Positions 23,457 through 31,639 of a DNA stretch of 40,422 nt are shown piece by piece. The position numbers were made by a program, and so were the translations under genes. The notes under the pieces were generated by a model. The model saw nothing but the letters and a program-made list of their open reading frames with translations. It did no database searches and was not told the origin of the DNA. The DNA comes from Streptomyces tendae (lineage in GTDB: Bacteria; Actinomycetota; Actinomycetes; Streptomycetales; Streptomycetaceae), in contig NZ_BMUY01000026.1 in NCBI RefSeq assembly GCF_014650435.1, forward strand, positions 1 to 40,422, given 5' to 3'. Each line of letters opens with the position of its first letter. Within the stretch, counting starts at the first letter, position 1.

Positions 23457-24428
23457 ATGCAATCCACGTCACTCGGCGGGCTCGATGTCCCACGCATCGG
23501 CCTGGGTGTCATGGGGATGTCGGCGTACTACACGGGCGCCGGCCGGGACGGAGCCGAGTCGATCCGCACCATTCGTCGCGCCGTCGACCTCGGTGTCACC
23601 CATCTGGACACCGCCGAGGTGTACGGCCCCTACGTCAACGAGGAACTGCTGGGTCGCGCGATCAAGGGCCGCCGGGACGAAGTCGTCCTCGCCACCAAGT
23701 TCGGCCTCGTCTCCCACACCGGCCGGCCGGGCCCGGACAGCACCCCCGCCAACATTCACACGGCTGTCGACGGCTCACTGCGGCGGCTCGGAACCGACCG
23801 CATCGACCTCTACTACCAGCACCGGGTCGACCCCAACACTCCCGTCGAGGAGACGGTGGGGGCGCTGAGCGAGCTGGTGGAGGCGGGCAAGGTCCTCCAC
23901 ATCGGACTGTCGGAGGCGGCAGCGGCGACCGTCCGCCGGGCCCATGCGGTCCATCCCGTGGCCGCTGTCCAGAGCGAGTACTCGCTGTGGACGCGGGACC
24001 CGGAGGCCGAGGTGCTGCCCACGCTGCGTGAGCTCGGCATCGGACTGGTTCCCTACGCACCGCTGGGACACGGCTTTCTCACCGGTGACATCCGCACCCT
24101 GGACGGCCTGGACGACACCGACTGGCGTCGCTCCAATCCCCGGTTCACCGGCGACAACCTCACGCGCAACCTGCGCATCGTCGACCAGGTACGCGAGGTC
24201 GCCGACGAGGTCGGGGCCACGCCCGCGCAGGTCGCTCTGGCCTGGCTGCTCGCGCAAGGAGACGGCATCGCGCCCATTCCGGGGACGAAACGCATCGACC
24301 GCCTCAAGGAGAACAGCGCCGCCGAAGGCATCCGACTCACCCCGGGCCAGATCGCCCGCCTGAACAACCTCGCACCGGCGTCCGGCGAACGCCATGCCGA
24401 GCCCGACATGGCCGCCGTCGACCAGTGA
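23457..24428 (+). CDS. Aldo/keto reductase
   Basis: 323 residues with the full AKR catalytic set: Asp51 and Tyr56 (HLDTAEVYGPYVNEELLG), Lys81 (LATKFGL) and His122 (YYQHRVD). The NADPH-binding end is visible in VPYAPLGHGFLTG and IAPIPGTKRIDRLKEN. It resembles the YakC/IolS-type subgroup that reduces aldehydes or keto groups. The ATG at 23457 is the first sensible start in frame; upstream frame sequence is antisense to marR. It is the first of seven same-strand genes and lies directly behind the double MarR operator, so it is the likeliest direct target of that regulator. Confidence 0.93.
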   Translation: MQSTSLGGLDVPRIGLGVMGMSAYYTGAGRDGAESIRTIRRAVDLGVTHLDTAEVYGPYVNEELLGRAIKGRRDEVVLATKFGLVSHTGRPGPDSTPANIHTAVDGSLRRLGTDRIDLYYQHRVDPNTPVEETVGALSELVEAGKVLHIGLSEAAAATVRRAHAVHPVAAVQSEYSLWTRDPEAEVLPTLRELGIGLVPYAPLGHGFLTGDIRTLDGLDDTDWRRSNPRFTGDNLTRNLRIVDQVREVADEVGATPAQVALAWLLAQGDGIAPIPGTKRIDRLKENSAAEGIRLTPGQIARLNNLAPASGERHAEPDMAAVDQ

Positions 24429-24505
24429 GAGAAGGGCGAACGCGCCGGTTCGCCCCGCGCACCACACCTCGTCCTGCTTCAGCGAAAGAAACGGAACACC
24501 ACATC

Positions 24506-25597
24506 ATGTCAAGCAATCTCATTCGGGTCGGCATCATCGGCGCGGACACGAAGGCGAGCTGGGCGGGCGCCTCGCACATACCCGCGCTGGCGGCACAGCC
24601 CGACTTCCACCTGGCCGGTGTGGCGACGCGGCACGAGGAGAGCGCGCGCGGCGCTGCCGAGGCGTTCGGCGCCGAGCGTTGGTTCGCGGATCCCTACGCC
24701 CTCATCGGTGACCCTTCGATCGACCTCGTCACCGTCGCGGTGAAGGTCCCGGCTCACCGCGAGCTCGTCCTGGCGGCCCTCGCGGCGAACAAGGCCGTGT
24801 ACGCGGAGTCGCCGCTGGGTGCGACCGTCGCGCAGACGGAAGAGATGGCTGAGGCGGCCGGCTCACTGCACACCGCGATCGGCCTGCAGGGCCGGCTCAA
24901 CCCCTCGGTCCGCCGCGCGGCGGAGATCATCGCTGAGGGGCGGCTCGGGCGGCTGCTCTCCGCGCGAGTCGCCGCGACGACCTTCGGCAACGGCCCGGAG
25001 TCGGTGAGCGCGTACGAGTACTTCGACAAGGCAGCGTCCGGAGCCGGATTCCTCACCATCGCCGCGGGCCACGTCCTGGATGTGGTCGAAGCCGTTCTCG
25101 GCGACATCACCGAGATCGACGCCCGCACCGAACTTCTCTGGCCCCAGGTGAAGTTGGTCGACACCGGCGCGATATCCGTCCGCGAGGTCCCGGATCACCT
25201 CGACGCGATCGCCAAGACCTCCTCGGGGGCGCCGGTCGGGGTGCAGATCCTGGCGGGCGTGCCCGCCCCCGACGCCCACTTCAGTCTGGAGGTACGCGGA
25301 TCGGAGGGCTGGCTGAAGCTGACGGGCGACCACCCCGCGGGCGTTCAGGTCGGCGACCTCACCCTGTCGTCGAGCGTCGACTTCACCGCGCCCGACCGCC
25401 CGGTCGCCACCGGCGCGGGACCCACCGCCGCCGACATCTGGACGGGCGCTTCCATCAACGTCGGCGAGGTCTACGCCAGCCTGGCCCGCGACATCACGAA
25501 CGGCACCCACCACACCCCGGGATTCCAGCACGCCGCCCACAACAGCCGTCTCGTCACCCGAGTCGAACAGGCCGCCCGGACCGGCGTCCGGCAGTGA
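24506..25597 (+). CDS. Gfo/Idh/MocA family protein, Gal80-like, first copy
   Basis: 363 residues. The N-terminal Rossmann domain starts IRVGIIGADTKASWAGASHIPAL, and the substrate domain begins near TAIGLQGRLNPSVRRAAEII. Family oxidoreductases carry an E-K-P motif whose lysine is catalytic; here the position reads ESP (101-103). The GLQGR motif, the AGHVLDVVEAVLG helix and the EVRGSEGWLKL block resemble fungal Gal80 and its bacterial relatives rather than typical sugar dehydrogenases. NAD(P) binding is likely; catalysis is uncertain. It lies 77 bases after the reductase. A second copy of the same subfamily is the last gene of the run (29920-31047). Confidence 0.87.
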   Translation: MSSNLIRVGIIGADTKASWAGASHIPALAAQPDFHLAGVATRHEESARGAAEAFGAERWFADPYALIGDPSIDLVTVAVKVPAHRELVLAALAANKAVYAESPLGATVAQTEEMAEAAGSLHTAIGLQGRLNPSVRRAAEIIAEGRLGRLLSARVAATTFGNGPESVSAYEYFDKAASGAGFLTIAAGHVLDVVEAVLGDITEIDARTELLWPQVKLVDTGAISVREVPDHLDAIAKTSSGAPVGVQILAGVPAPDAHFSLEVRGSEGWLKLTGDHPAGVQVGDLTLSSSVDFTAPDRPVATGAGPTAADIWTGASINVGEVYASLARDITNGTHHTPGFQHAAHNSRLVTRVEQAARTGVRQ

Positions 25598-25787
25598 CGC
25601 CCCCGCACCTCGCGGCACCGTGCCTGCCGTGACGGATACGGCGACCGATCCGCGGGCACGGGCGGCCGACATAGGTTCGGACTCGCTGAAGGGTTCCTGA
25701 GGCCCACCCCCCGATCAGAGAGTCGTTGATGATGTCAGTCCCCCGTCACCATGTCCCTCGCGGCGCTTCGCGGCAGGCTCACGGCGT

Positions 25788-26903
25788 ATGACCACCTCCG
25801 CGCGCGCCGCTGTTCTCGAAGCGCAGGACGGGCCCTTCGAGTTCCGCGACATCGAGATCGAGGACCCGCGGTCCGACGAGGTACTCGTTCGCATGGTCGC
25901 GACCGGAATATGCGCGACCGACGCTCACGTGCGGGCACAGCGCATGGCGACGCCGCTGCCGGTGGTGCTGGGGCACGAGGGAGGAGGAGTCGTCGAACGC
26001 GTGGGGGCCGCCGTCACCACCGTCGAGCCCGGTGACCACGTCGTCCTCTCCTACCACTCGTGCGGCCGCTGCAAGCCGTGCATGTCCTCGCACGCGGCCT
26101 ACTGCGACAACGTCTGGGCGGCCAACTTCGCAGGTGCCCGCCTGGACGGCTCGAACGGTCTCCACGTGGCCCACGGTGCCGAGCCGCACGGTCACTTCTT
26201 CGGCCAGTCCTCGTTCGCCACCCACGCCCTGACGCACCAACGGAACACGATCAAGGTCCCCCGCGATCTGCCCCTCGACGTCCTGGCTCCGCTGGGGTGC
26301 GGGCTGCAGACGGGCGCGGGGGCCGTACTCAAGGCCCTCACCGTGCCGGCGGGAGCGTCCTTCGCGGTCTTCGGCGTGGGAGCGGTGGGCCTGGCGGCGG
26401 TCATGGCGGCACATGTCGCGGGTGCCACCACCATCGTCGCCGTCGACGTCGACGCCGGCCGCCTCGATCTGGCCCGCGATCTCGGAGCGACGCACCTCGT
26501 GAACCCCGGCCGGGTCGAGGATCTGACCGGCGCGCTCCGCGCCGTCGACGAACGCGGCCTGGAGTACGTCCTCGACACGAGCGGCCGCGCGGAGAACCTC
26601 GACGCCGGGGTCGGCGCCCTGGCCCCGATGGGCCGATTCGGCTTCGTGGCGTTCCACGAAGGAGCGGGCGCCGTGCTCGACGCCGGCCGGCTCACGCTCG
26701 GCCAGTCGCTTCAGGGCATCATCCAGGGCGACGCCGTCTCGTCGCTCCTGATCAACGACCTTGCCCAGCTCTATCGAGCGGGCCGGTTCCCCATCGACCG
26801 ACTGCTGTCCTTCTACGACTTCGCCGATATCAACACCGCGTTCGAGGACGCGGGCTCAGGCCGCGTCACCAAGGCGGTCCTTCGATTCACGTCACCGGGA
26901 TAG
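25788..26903 (+). CDS. Zinc-dependent alcohol dehydrogenase (aryl-alcohol type)
   Basis: 371 residues. Catalytic zinc ligands: Cys42 (GICATDAH), His63-Glu64 (GHEGGGVVE), Cys171 (LGCGLQTGAG). Structural zinc: Cys92, Cys95, Cys98, Cys106. The NAD-binding turn is VFGVGAVGLAAV. The GCGLQTGAGAVLK segment is typical of aryl- or benzyl-alcohol dehydrogenases and class III-like enzymes. The ATG has no strong ribosome-binding site, and the 190-base gap upstream, largest of the run, could hold an extra promoter. It would oxidise an alcohol formed in the same pathway or reduce an aldehyde. Confidence 0.92.
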   Translation: MTTSARAAVLEAQDGPFEFRDIEIEDPRSDEVLVRMVATGICATDAHVRAQRMATPLPVVLGHEGGGVVERVGAAVTTVEPGDHVVLSYHSCGRCKPCMSSHAAYCDNVWAANFAGARLDGSNGLHVAHGAEPHGHFFGQSSFATHALTHQRNTIKVPRDLPLDVLAPLGCGLQTGAGAVLKALTVPAGASFAVFGVGAVGLAAVMAAHVAGATTIVAVDVDAGRLDLARDLGATHLVNPGRVEDLTGALRAVDERGLEYVLDTSGRAENLDAGVGALAPMGRFGFVAFHEGAGAVLDAGRLTLGQSLQGIIQGDAVSSLLINDLAQLYRAGRFPIDRLLSFYDFADINTAFEDAGSGRVTKAVLRFTSPG

Positions 26904-26950
26904 ACCACCCGTTCGACAACTTCCCAAGAACACAGAAAGGCGTCCCGCCG

Positions 26951-28033
26951 ATGTGCCAGAGCGGTCAGATACCCATCAGCGTCGAAGAGACCCCGAGCTT
27001 CTACGGGATCGACCACTATGGATTCCCGCGCGCGGGTGCGGACGACCCGTTGGACCCCGCGGGCTACTACCCCCCGTACTTCCAGAGCGAGCACTTCCAG
27101 AAGTACGGCTACCACGTGGAAGAACTGCGCGACGGCTTCTACTGGGTCACCAGTGCCGGCTACGACGCCGCGTTCGTGGTGACCGAGGAGGGCGTGGTCG
27201 CGATAGACGCACCCCCGACGCTGGGCGAGAACATGCTGGCGGCGATCGAGGACGTCACCGACCGAACGGTGACCCACGTCATCTACAGCCACTGGCACGC
27301 CGATCACATCGGCGCGGCCTCCGTGTTCGGTCCCGACGTCGAGATCGTCGCCCACCGCATCACCAAGGAACTCCTGGAGCGCTTCCCCGACCCGAAGCGC
27401 CCCCTGCCGACGAGGACGTTCGACGACGAACTCGTCCTCGAAGTGGGCGGCGTGAGCCTGCAGCTCTCCTACAGGGGAGAGAACCACTGCCCCGGCAACA
27501 TCTTCATCTACGCACCGCGGCAGAAGGTGCTCACGGCCGTGGACATCGTCAGTCCGGGAAGCGTCACGTTCATGCACTGCGACGCCTCGCAGAACATCTC
27601 CGGCTGGTACGAGGCTCAGTCCCAGATCCTCGAATACGACTTCGACTACTTCGTCGGCGGGCACCACATGCATTACGGCACCTACGAGCAGGTGAAGCTG
27701 TGCGTGGAGTACTTCACCGACGTGCTCGAGGGGGCGACTGCGGCGGTCGAGCGGTTCAGCCGCTCGGATGCGCTCGCCGACATCGTGACCGCCACCGGCT
27801 GGGACAGGATCTTCGTCGGTACCGAGAACTGGATCAGCTCCATGGCGAACTACACCACCCGCCACGTCCTCGAGAAGCGGACGAGCGACGGCCGGCTCTG
27901 GTGGGAACGGCTGGCAGGAGCCACCACCCAGACCAAGTACCACGCGTACACCGTGCTGGAATCGATCCGCCTCGAACGCCCCCGGCCCGACTACCGCCTG
28001 CGGGGCGAGAATCCGCCGGTCTTCCTGACCTGA
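26951..28033 (+). CDS. Metallo-beta-lactamase-fold hydrolase
   Basis: 360 residues. The metal motif is SHWHADHIG (His114, His116, Asp118, His119), with further likely ligands at GENHCPGN and FVGGHHMHYG. An N-terminal extension of about 60 residues, rich in Tyr, Pro and Phe (YYPPYFQSEHFQKYGYH), precedes the fold, and a long C-terminal helical region follows it. That arrangement is not the short glyoxalase II or lactonase type, but resembles large uncharacterised MBL proteins of catabolic clusters. GAAAGG precedes the ATG, and the gap to the alcohol dehydrogenase is 47 bases. It probably opens a lactone or thioester in the pathway; substrate unknown. Confidence 0.9.
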   Translation: MCQSGQIPISVEETPSFYGIDHYGFPRAGADDPLDPAGYYPPYFQSEHFQKYGYHVEELRDGFYWVTSAGYDAAFVVTEEGVVAIDAPPTLGENMLAAIEDVTDRTVTHVIYSHWHADHIGAASVFGPDVEIVAHRITKELLERFPDPKRPLPTRTFDDELVLEVGGVSLQLSYRGENHCPGNIFIYAPRQKVLTAVDIVSPGSVTFMHCDASQNISGWYEAQSQILEYDFDYFVGGHHMHYGTYEQVKLCVEYFTDVLEGATAAVERFSRSDALADIVTATGWDRIFVGTENWISSMANYTTRHVLEKRTSDGRLWWERLAGATTQTKYHAYTVLESIRLERPRPDYRLRGENPPVFLT

Positions 28034-28050
28034 CACCGTTCTGAACGGTG
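28034..28050. repeat. Perfect 8-bp inverted repeat after the MBL gene
   Basis: CACCGTTC-t-GAACGGTG starts at the base after the hydrolase stop codon. It could form a 6-bp hairpin with a 5-base loop and act as attenuator or mRNA-stabilising element inside the operon, or be an operator. Confidence 0.45.
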
Positions 28051-28082
28051 CGAGCAAACCCTTGTATACGAGAAGGATCATC

Positions 28083-28988
28083 ATGAAAGCCGTCGTCATC
28101 ACCTCGTTCGGCGAACCCTCCGTGTTGCGGGTTGCGGAGGCTCCGCGACCGGTGCCGGGTCCGGGTCAGGTACTGGTGCGGGTTCACGCCGCGGGGGTGA
28201 ACCCGGCGGAGATCCAGGCACGCGCCGGAGTGTTCCGCCTGCGTGCTCCCGCCATCATCGGATTCGAGTTCGCCGGCGTCGTCGAGGCGGTCGGCCCGGG
28301 CGTCGACGAGGGCATGGTCGGCGACCGCGTCGCCGGGTGGCCGGACTCCGCCACCCAGGGCTCGTACGCCGAGTACACGGTCAGCAGCAACTTCGCGACG
28401 ATCCCCGACGGCGTTTCCTTCGAGGAGGCCGCGGCTACTGTCATCGGCGCCGACAACGCGGCGAGGGCTCTCGGGCTTCTGAACATTCGCCCGGGTGAGA
28501 CGCTCGTGGTCACCGGCGCGAGCGGTGCTCTGGGCGGCGCCGCCGTGCAGTTCGCGCGACAGCGCGGTCTGACGGTGATCGGCGTCGCCGGGACTGACAA
28601 CGCGGACTTCGTCAGGAGTCTCGGAGCGACCCCTGTCGCCCACGGCCCGGGCCTGGTCGATCGCATCCGTGCCGTCGCTCCGGGCGGGGTCGACGCCGCG
28701 CTCGACACCGCCGGCAAGGGGCTCCTTCCCGCCCTCGTCGATCTTCTCGGCGGCCCCGACCGGATCGTGACGCTCGCCGACCGCGATGCCGCACTGCACG
28801 GCGTCGTATTCAGCCCCGGGGGCAGCGGGAACCGCGACCGCGGCCCTGTCCAGGAAGCCCTGGATCTGATCGCCGCCGGCGCATGGACCGCACGCACCGG
28901 CCGGAGCTTCCCACTCGACGAGGCCGCGGACGCCCATCGCCTCGTCGCCACGGGCCACACCCACGGCAAAGTCATCCTCCTTCCCTGA
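28083..28988 (+). CDS. NADPH:quinone oxidoreductase-like MDR protein (zinc-independent)
   Basis: 301 residues. The N-terminal GroES-like domain (MKAVVITSFGEPSVLRV, then VRVHAAGVNPAEIQARAG, GFEFAGVVEAVG) lacks zinc ligands. The cofactor turn is VVTGASGALGGAAVQFARQRG, the NADPH-binding pattern of quinone oxidoreductases and enoyl reductases. It probably reduces a quinone or an alpha,beta-unsaturated carbonyl with NADPH. AAGGA lies 6 bases before the ATG. The gap to the MBL gene is 49 bases, with a small hairpin. It is slightly short for the family (about 320), but both ends look complete (HTHGKVILLP at the C-terminus). Confidence 0.92.
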   Translation: MKAVVITSFGEPSVLRVAEAPRPVPGPGQVLVRVHAAGVNPAEIQARAGVFRLRAPAIIGFEFAGVVEAVGPGVDEGMVGDRVAGWPDSATQGSYAEYTVSSNFATIPDGVSFEEAAATVIGADNAARALGLLNIRPGETLVVTGASGALGGAAVQFARQRGLTVIGVAGTDNADFVRSLGATPVAHGPGLVDRIRAVAPGGVDAALDTAGKGLLPALVDLLGGPDRIVTLADRDAALHGVVFSPGGSGNRDRGPVQEALDLIAAGAWTARTGRSFPLDEAADAHRLVATGHTHGKVILLP

Positions 28989-29040
28989 CTCGGCCGACCG
29001 GCCATTTCAACCAAGACAACAAACAGCTGGAGAATCCGAA

Positions 29041-29763
29041 ATGCCTGCAGTCCTCGTCCATGGTGTACCTGATACCCACCGGCTTTGGGACACCGTCCGT
29101 TCCCATCTTCAACGCGAAGATATTGTGACGATCGATCTTCCCGGGTTTGGCGTACCCCTACCAGCGGGATTCACGTCGACGAAGGAAGAGTATCTCGATT
29201 GGCTTATCGAGAAGATCGAAGAAATCGGCGAACCCGTCGACCTGGTAGGTCATGACTGGGGGTCTCTGCTCACGGGCCGTCTCGCGTCTGTCCGGCCAGA
29301 TCTGGTGCGGACATGGACAGGCATCAGCGGACCGATCGATCCGGAGTATCCGTGGCACTATCTTGCCAAGATCTGGCAAACGCCGGGCGAGGGCGAGCAA
29401 TGGATGGCGGACCTCGACCTCGAGGAGTTCGCAGCAAGTCTCAACGAGGCGCAGATGCCGCGCGACGCGGCAGACGAAGCGGTCCGGCATATCGATGCCA
29501 CTATGAGGGCAAGCATTCTCGCCCTTTACCGTTCGGCGATCGAGGTCGGGGCGGAGTGGAAGCCAGGTTTGAGCAAGGTGACCGCACCAGCGCTAGTGAT
29601 CTGGGGCCTGGACGATCCGTTCCTTCCTCACCGCTTCGCCGACGAGCTCGGTAATGCCACACGCGCACGTGCCGTCTTCAAGCTGCGCAGCTCGCACTGG
29701 CCGATGATAGAGCGTGCGGCCGATGTCGCGCGCGAACTCGAGGCCCACTGGGCTCACGTGTAG
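29041..29763 (+). CDS. Alpha/beta hydrolase (epoxide hydrolase/haloalkane dehalogenase-like)
   Basis: 240 residues. The oxyanion region is VHGVPDTHRLWD (from residue 6). The nucleophile elbow is VGHDWGS with Asp72 in place of Ser, as in epoxide hydrolases and haloalkane dehalogenases. A probable catalytic His is His219 in RSSHWPM, and the acid is in WGLDDPFLP. Such enzymes form an ester on the Asp and release it with water. GC is much lower than in neighbours: three 60-base stretches near the start count 60, 52 and 50 percent, against nearly 80 percent in the gene before. Third codon positions are often A or T. This suggests recent acquisition. GGAG precedes the ATG. Confidence 0.9.
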   Translation: MPAVLVHGVPDTHRLWDTVRSHLQREDIVTIDLPGFGVPLPAGFTSTKEEYLDWLIEKIEEIGEPVDLVGHDWGSLLTGRLASVRPDLVRTWTGISGPIDPEYPWHYLAKIWQTPGEGEQWMADLDLEEFAASLNEAQMPRDAADEAVRHIDATMRASILALYRSAIEVGAEWKPGLSKVTAPALVIWGLDDPFLPHRFADELGNATRARAVFKLRSSHWPMIERAADVARELEAHWAHV

Positions 29764-29775
29764 AACCTGCGCTTG

Positions 29776-29841
29776 GGTCACTCGGGCTCACCATGGCGAA
29801 CGGCAATAATTGCTCGCTCGCCATGGTGAGTCCGAGTGACC
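29776..29841. repeat. 24-bp near-perfect inverted repeat between two genes
   Basis: The left arm is 29776-29799 (starts GGTCACTCGG, ends CCATGGCGA) and the right arm is 29818-29841. They are complementary at 23 of 24 positions, with an 18-base loop that itself contains GCAAT-a-ATTGC. It lies 13 bases after the hydrolase stop and 79 before the next start. Possible roles are terminator or attenuator, protein-binding cruciform, or a MITE-like insertion; no target-site duplication is evident. Confidence 0.75.
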
Positions 29842-29919
29842 ACGCATTTGTCCGGAAACGAATCATGGTGACGCAGCCCGGAGAACGTTGCCGGGGCTGC
29901 ACACGGCAGGAGCATCCTG

Positions 29920-31047
29920 ATGACGAATTCAGCACATACCCGGATCGGCGTCGGCCTTGTCGGGGCCAGTACCGATCGGGGTTGGGGCGGAATTGCTCAC
30001 GTCCCGGCGCTGCAGGCGCTCGACGCGTTCCAGATCCGCGCCGTCAGTACGACTCGTATGGAGAGCGCGAACGCGACCGCTCGTCGGCTGGGCGCCGATC
30101 TCGCCTTCGACACGCATGAGGCTCTGGTCGTGCGACCGGAGGTCGACCTGGTGGTGGTTGCGGTCAAGGTGCCGGATCACAAGCAGATTGTTTCCGACGC
30201 GCTGGCCGCGGGCAAGATGGTTTATTGCGAATGGCCGCTCGCAAGAAACCTGTCGGAGGCCGAAGCGCTGGAGGGGTTTGCCCGCGAGCGGCGGCTGCGG
30301 ACGGTTGTCGGGTTGCAGGGCGGCCTGCACCCGCCGGTCCTCTTCCTTCGCGACCTCATCGCGCAAGGCGCGATTGGCAAGCCGCTCAGCACGAGCATCC
30401 GAGCGCATCTGGCCGACGACATGTGGGTCGGCCGATATGACCCGCCGGTCGAGTACATGGCTCACGCAAAGAATGGCGCCACGCTTCTGAGCATCATGCT
30501 CGGCCACGGGCTCGAACCGCTTGCGCGCGTGCTCGGCACGTTCGAGAGTCTGTCCGCCGTCGTCGCCAATCAGCGCGGTGACGGCGTCCGCCTCTCCGAT
30601 GGCGCGTCGCTGCCGAAGGACGCGCCGGATGAGATCGTCGTCGCCGGCGTTCTCGAAGGCGGGATCGTCACTTCGCTGCACTACAGTGCCGGGCAGTCAG
30701 CCGGCCCGGCGATGGTATGGGAGATCCAGGGCACCGAGGGCAGTGTGCGTGTGGAGTCGGCGTCGGGCTACATCCATTTCACCGATTTCACCATCACACT
30801 GTGCCGCGGCAGCGAGCCTGTCCAAGTGCTAGAGGTCCCCCCCGCCTATGCGGCTCCCGACCTGCAACTCGACGCACCCGCAGCGGGGGTCGCCCGCCTC
30901 TACGCCCAGTTCGCCGCCGACCTCCGCAACGGAACCGCCGATGCGCCGGATTTCGCGGTCGCACTCGATCGCCACCGGGCACTCGAGGCGATCACACGGG
31001 CCGCTGAAACAGGCCATCGGCAGCATCTGTCCCGCCCGACCGAATGA
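29920..31047 (+). CDS. Gfo/Idh/MocA family protein, Gal80-like, second copy
   Basis: 375 residues. Rossmann motif GVGLVGASTDRGWGGIAHVPAL, then VVVAVKVPDH. The usual EKP motif reads EWP (104-106), so the catalytic lysine is missing. Fungal Gal80 has Glu-Trp at this place as I recall. Other Gal80-like parts are VVGLQGGLHPPVLFLRDLIAQGAIGK, the LLSIMLGHGLEPLARVLG helix and WEIQGTEGSVRVE. It may bind NAD(P) and a sugar-like ligand, either as an enzyme with another acid/base residue or as a non-catalytic sensor. GGAG precedes the ATG. GC is lower than in the first copy (24506-25597), so the two probably came from different sources rather than from local duplication. Confidence 0.87.
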   Translation: MTNSAHTRIGVGLVGASTDRGWGGIAHVPALQALDAFQIRAVSTTRMESANATARRLGADLAFDTHEALVVRPEVDLVVVAVKVPDHKQIVSDALAAGKMVYCEWPLARNLSEAEALEGFARERRLRTVVGLQGGLHPPVLFLRDLIAQGAIGKPLSTSIRAHLADDMWVGRYDPPVEYMAHAKNGATLLSIMLGHGLEPLARVLGTFESLSAVVANQRGDGVRLSDGASLPKDAPDEIVVAGVLEGGIVTSLHYSAGQSAGPAMVWEIQGTEGSVRVESASGYIHFTDFTITLCRGSEPVQVLEVPPAYAAPDLQLDAPAAGVARLYAQFAADLRNGTADAPDFAVALDRHRALEAITRAAETGHRQHLSRPTE

Positions 31048-31149
31048 ACTCCCATCTTTGAACCCGGGAGAGGCACTGCCGCAGGCCCCGAGGAGATGGC
31101 GATCCGCGAGTCAACCCTGACTTGATCACACAGAGCTGACCGCGAAGAG

Positions 31150-31637
31150 CCCTCCACGGACACGGACACGATTCCGTGGCAGCTGCGCACCATGCTCGAC
31201 CCGTTCGTGACGCTGAGCGTTGCCGCGAGCCTCACCGAACGGGTGTTGCTGGGCACATCCACCCTCGTCGCACCCTGGTACTCCCCCTTGCTGCTCGCCC
31301 GGTCGCTGACCGGTGTCGACGGGGAGCGAGGGCCGTCTCATCACCGGCCTCGGAACCGGCTGGTCGCCTGAGGAGTACCAGGGAATGGGCGTTCCCTGGC
31401 AGGAGCGGGGCGCGCCCCGGGGCCCCCGATCAACCTGTCCGGCTTCGCCGCGGCCTCCCGACGCCGGGCGGCCCGCCGCGCGGACGGTGTACTTCCCGTC
31501 GCGGTGCCTGTCCGGGGTTCCGTATTCGACCCCGCCACCGTGATCAACGAGCCGCTGCGGGAGATCCGTGCCGGAGATCATGGAAATGTCCCGCTGAAAG
31601 CCGAGCCGCAAGACGGCGCGGTCCGCCCCGGGGGCCG
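31150..31637 (+). pseudogene. LLM class (F420/FMN) oxidoreductase, degraded
   Basis: Three frames carry consecutive pieces of one luciferase-like oxidoreductase. The first is DTIPWQLRTMLDPFVTLSVAAS then LTERVLLGTSTLVAPWYSPLLLARSLTGVD. The second is GSEGRLITGLGTGWSPEEYQGMGVPWQERGA. The third is PPINLSGFAAASRRRAARRADGVLPVAVPV then FDPATVINEPLREIRA. The first break is near 31313-31325. The second, near 31415-31425, also drops the central region (roughly 50 residues). The N-terminal part is missing as well. The family uses F420 or FMN to oxidise or reduce diverse substrates; this copy is dead. An intact but different LLM gene lies at 36625-37524. Confidence 0.8.
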
Positions 31638-31639
31638 CG

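Noticed and set aside
26060..26950. N-terminal extension of the MBL hydrolase frame
   Set aside because: It lies in an alternative frame of the alcohol dehydrogenase and is Arg-rich; the ATG at 26951 has a ribosome-binding site and begins family sequence.
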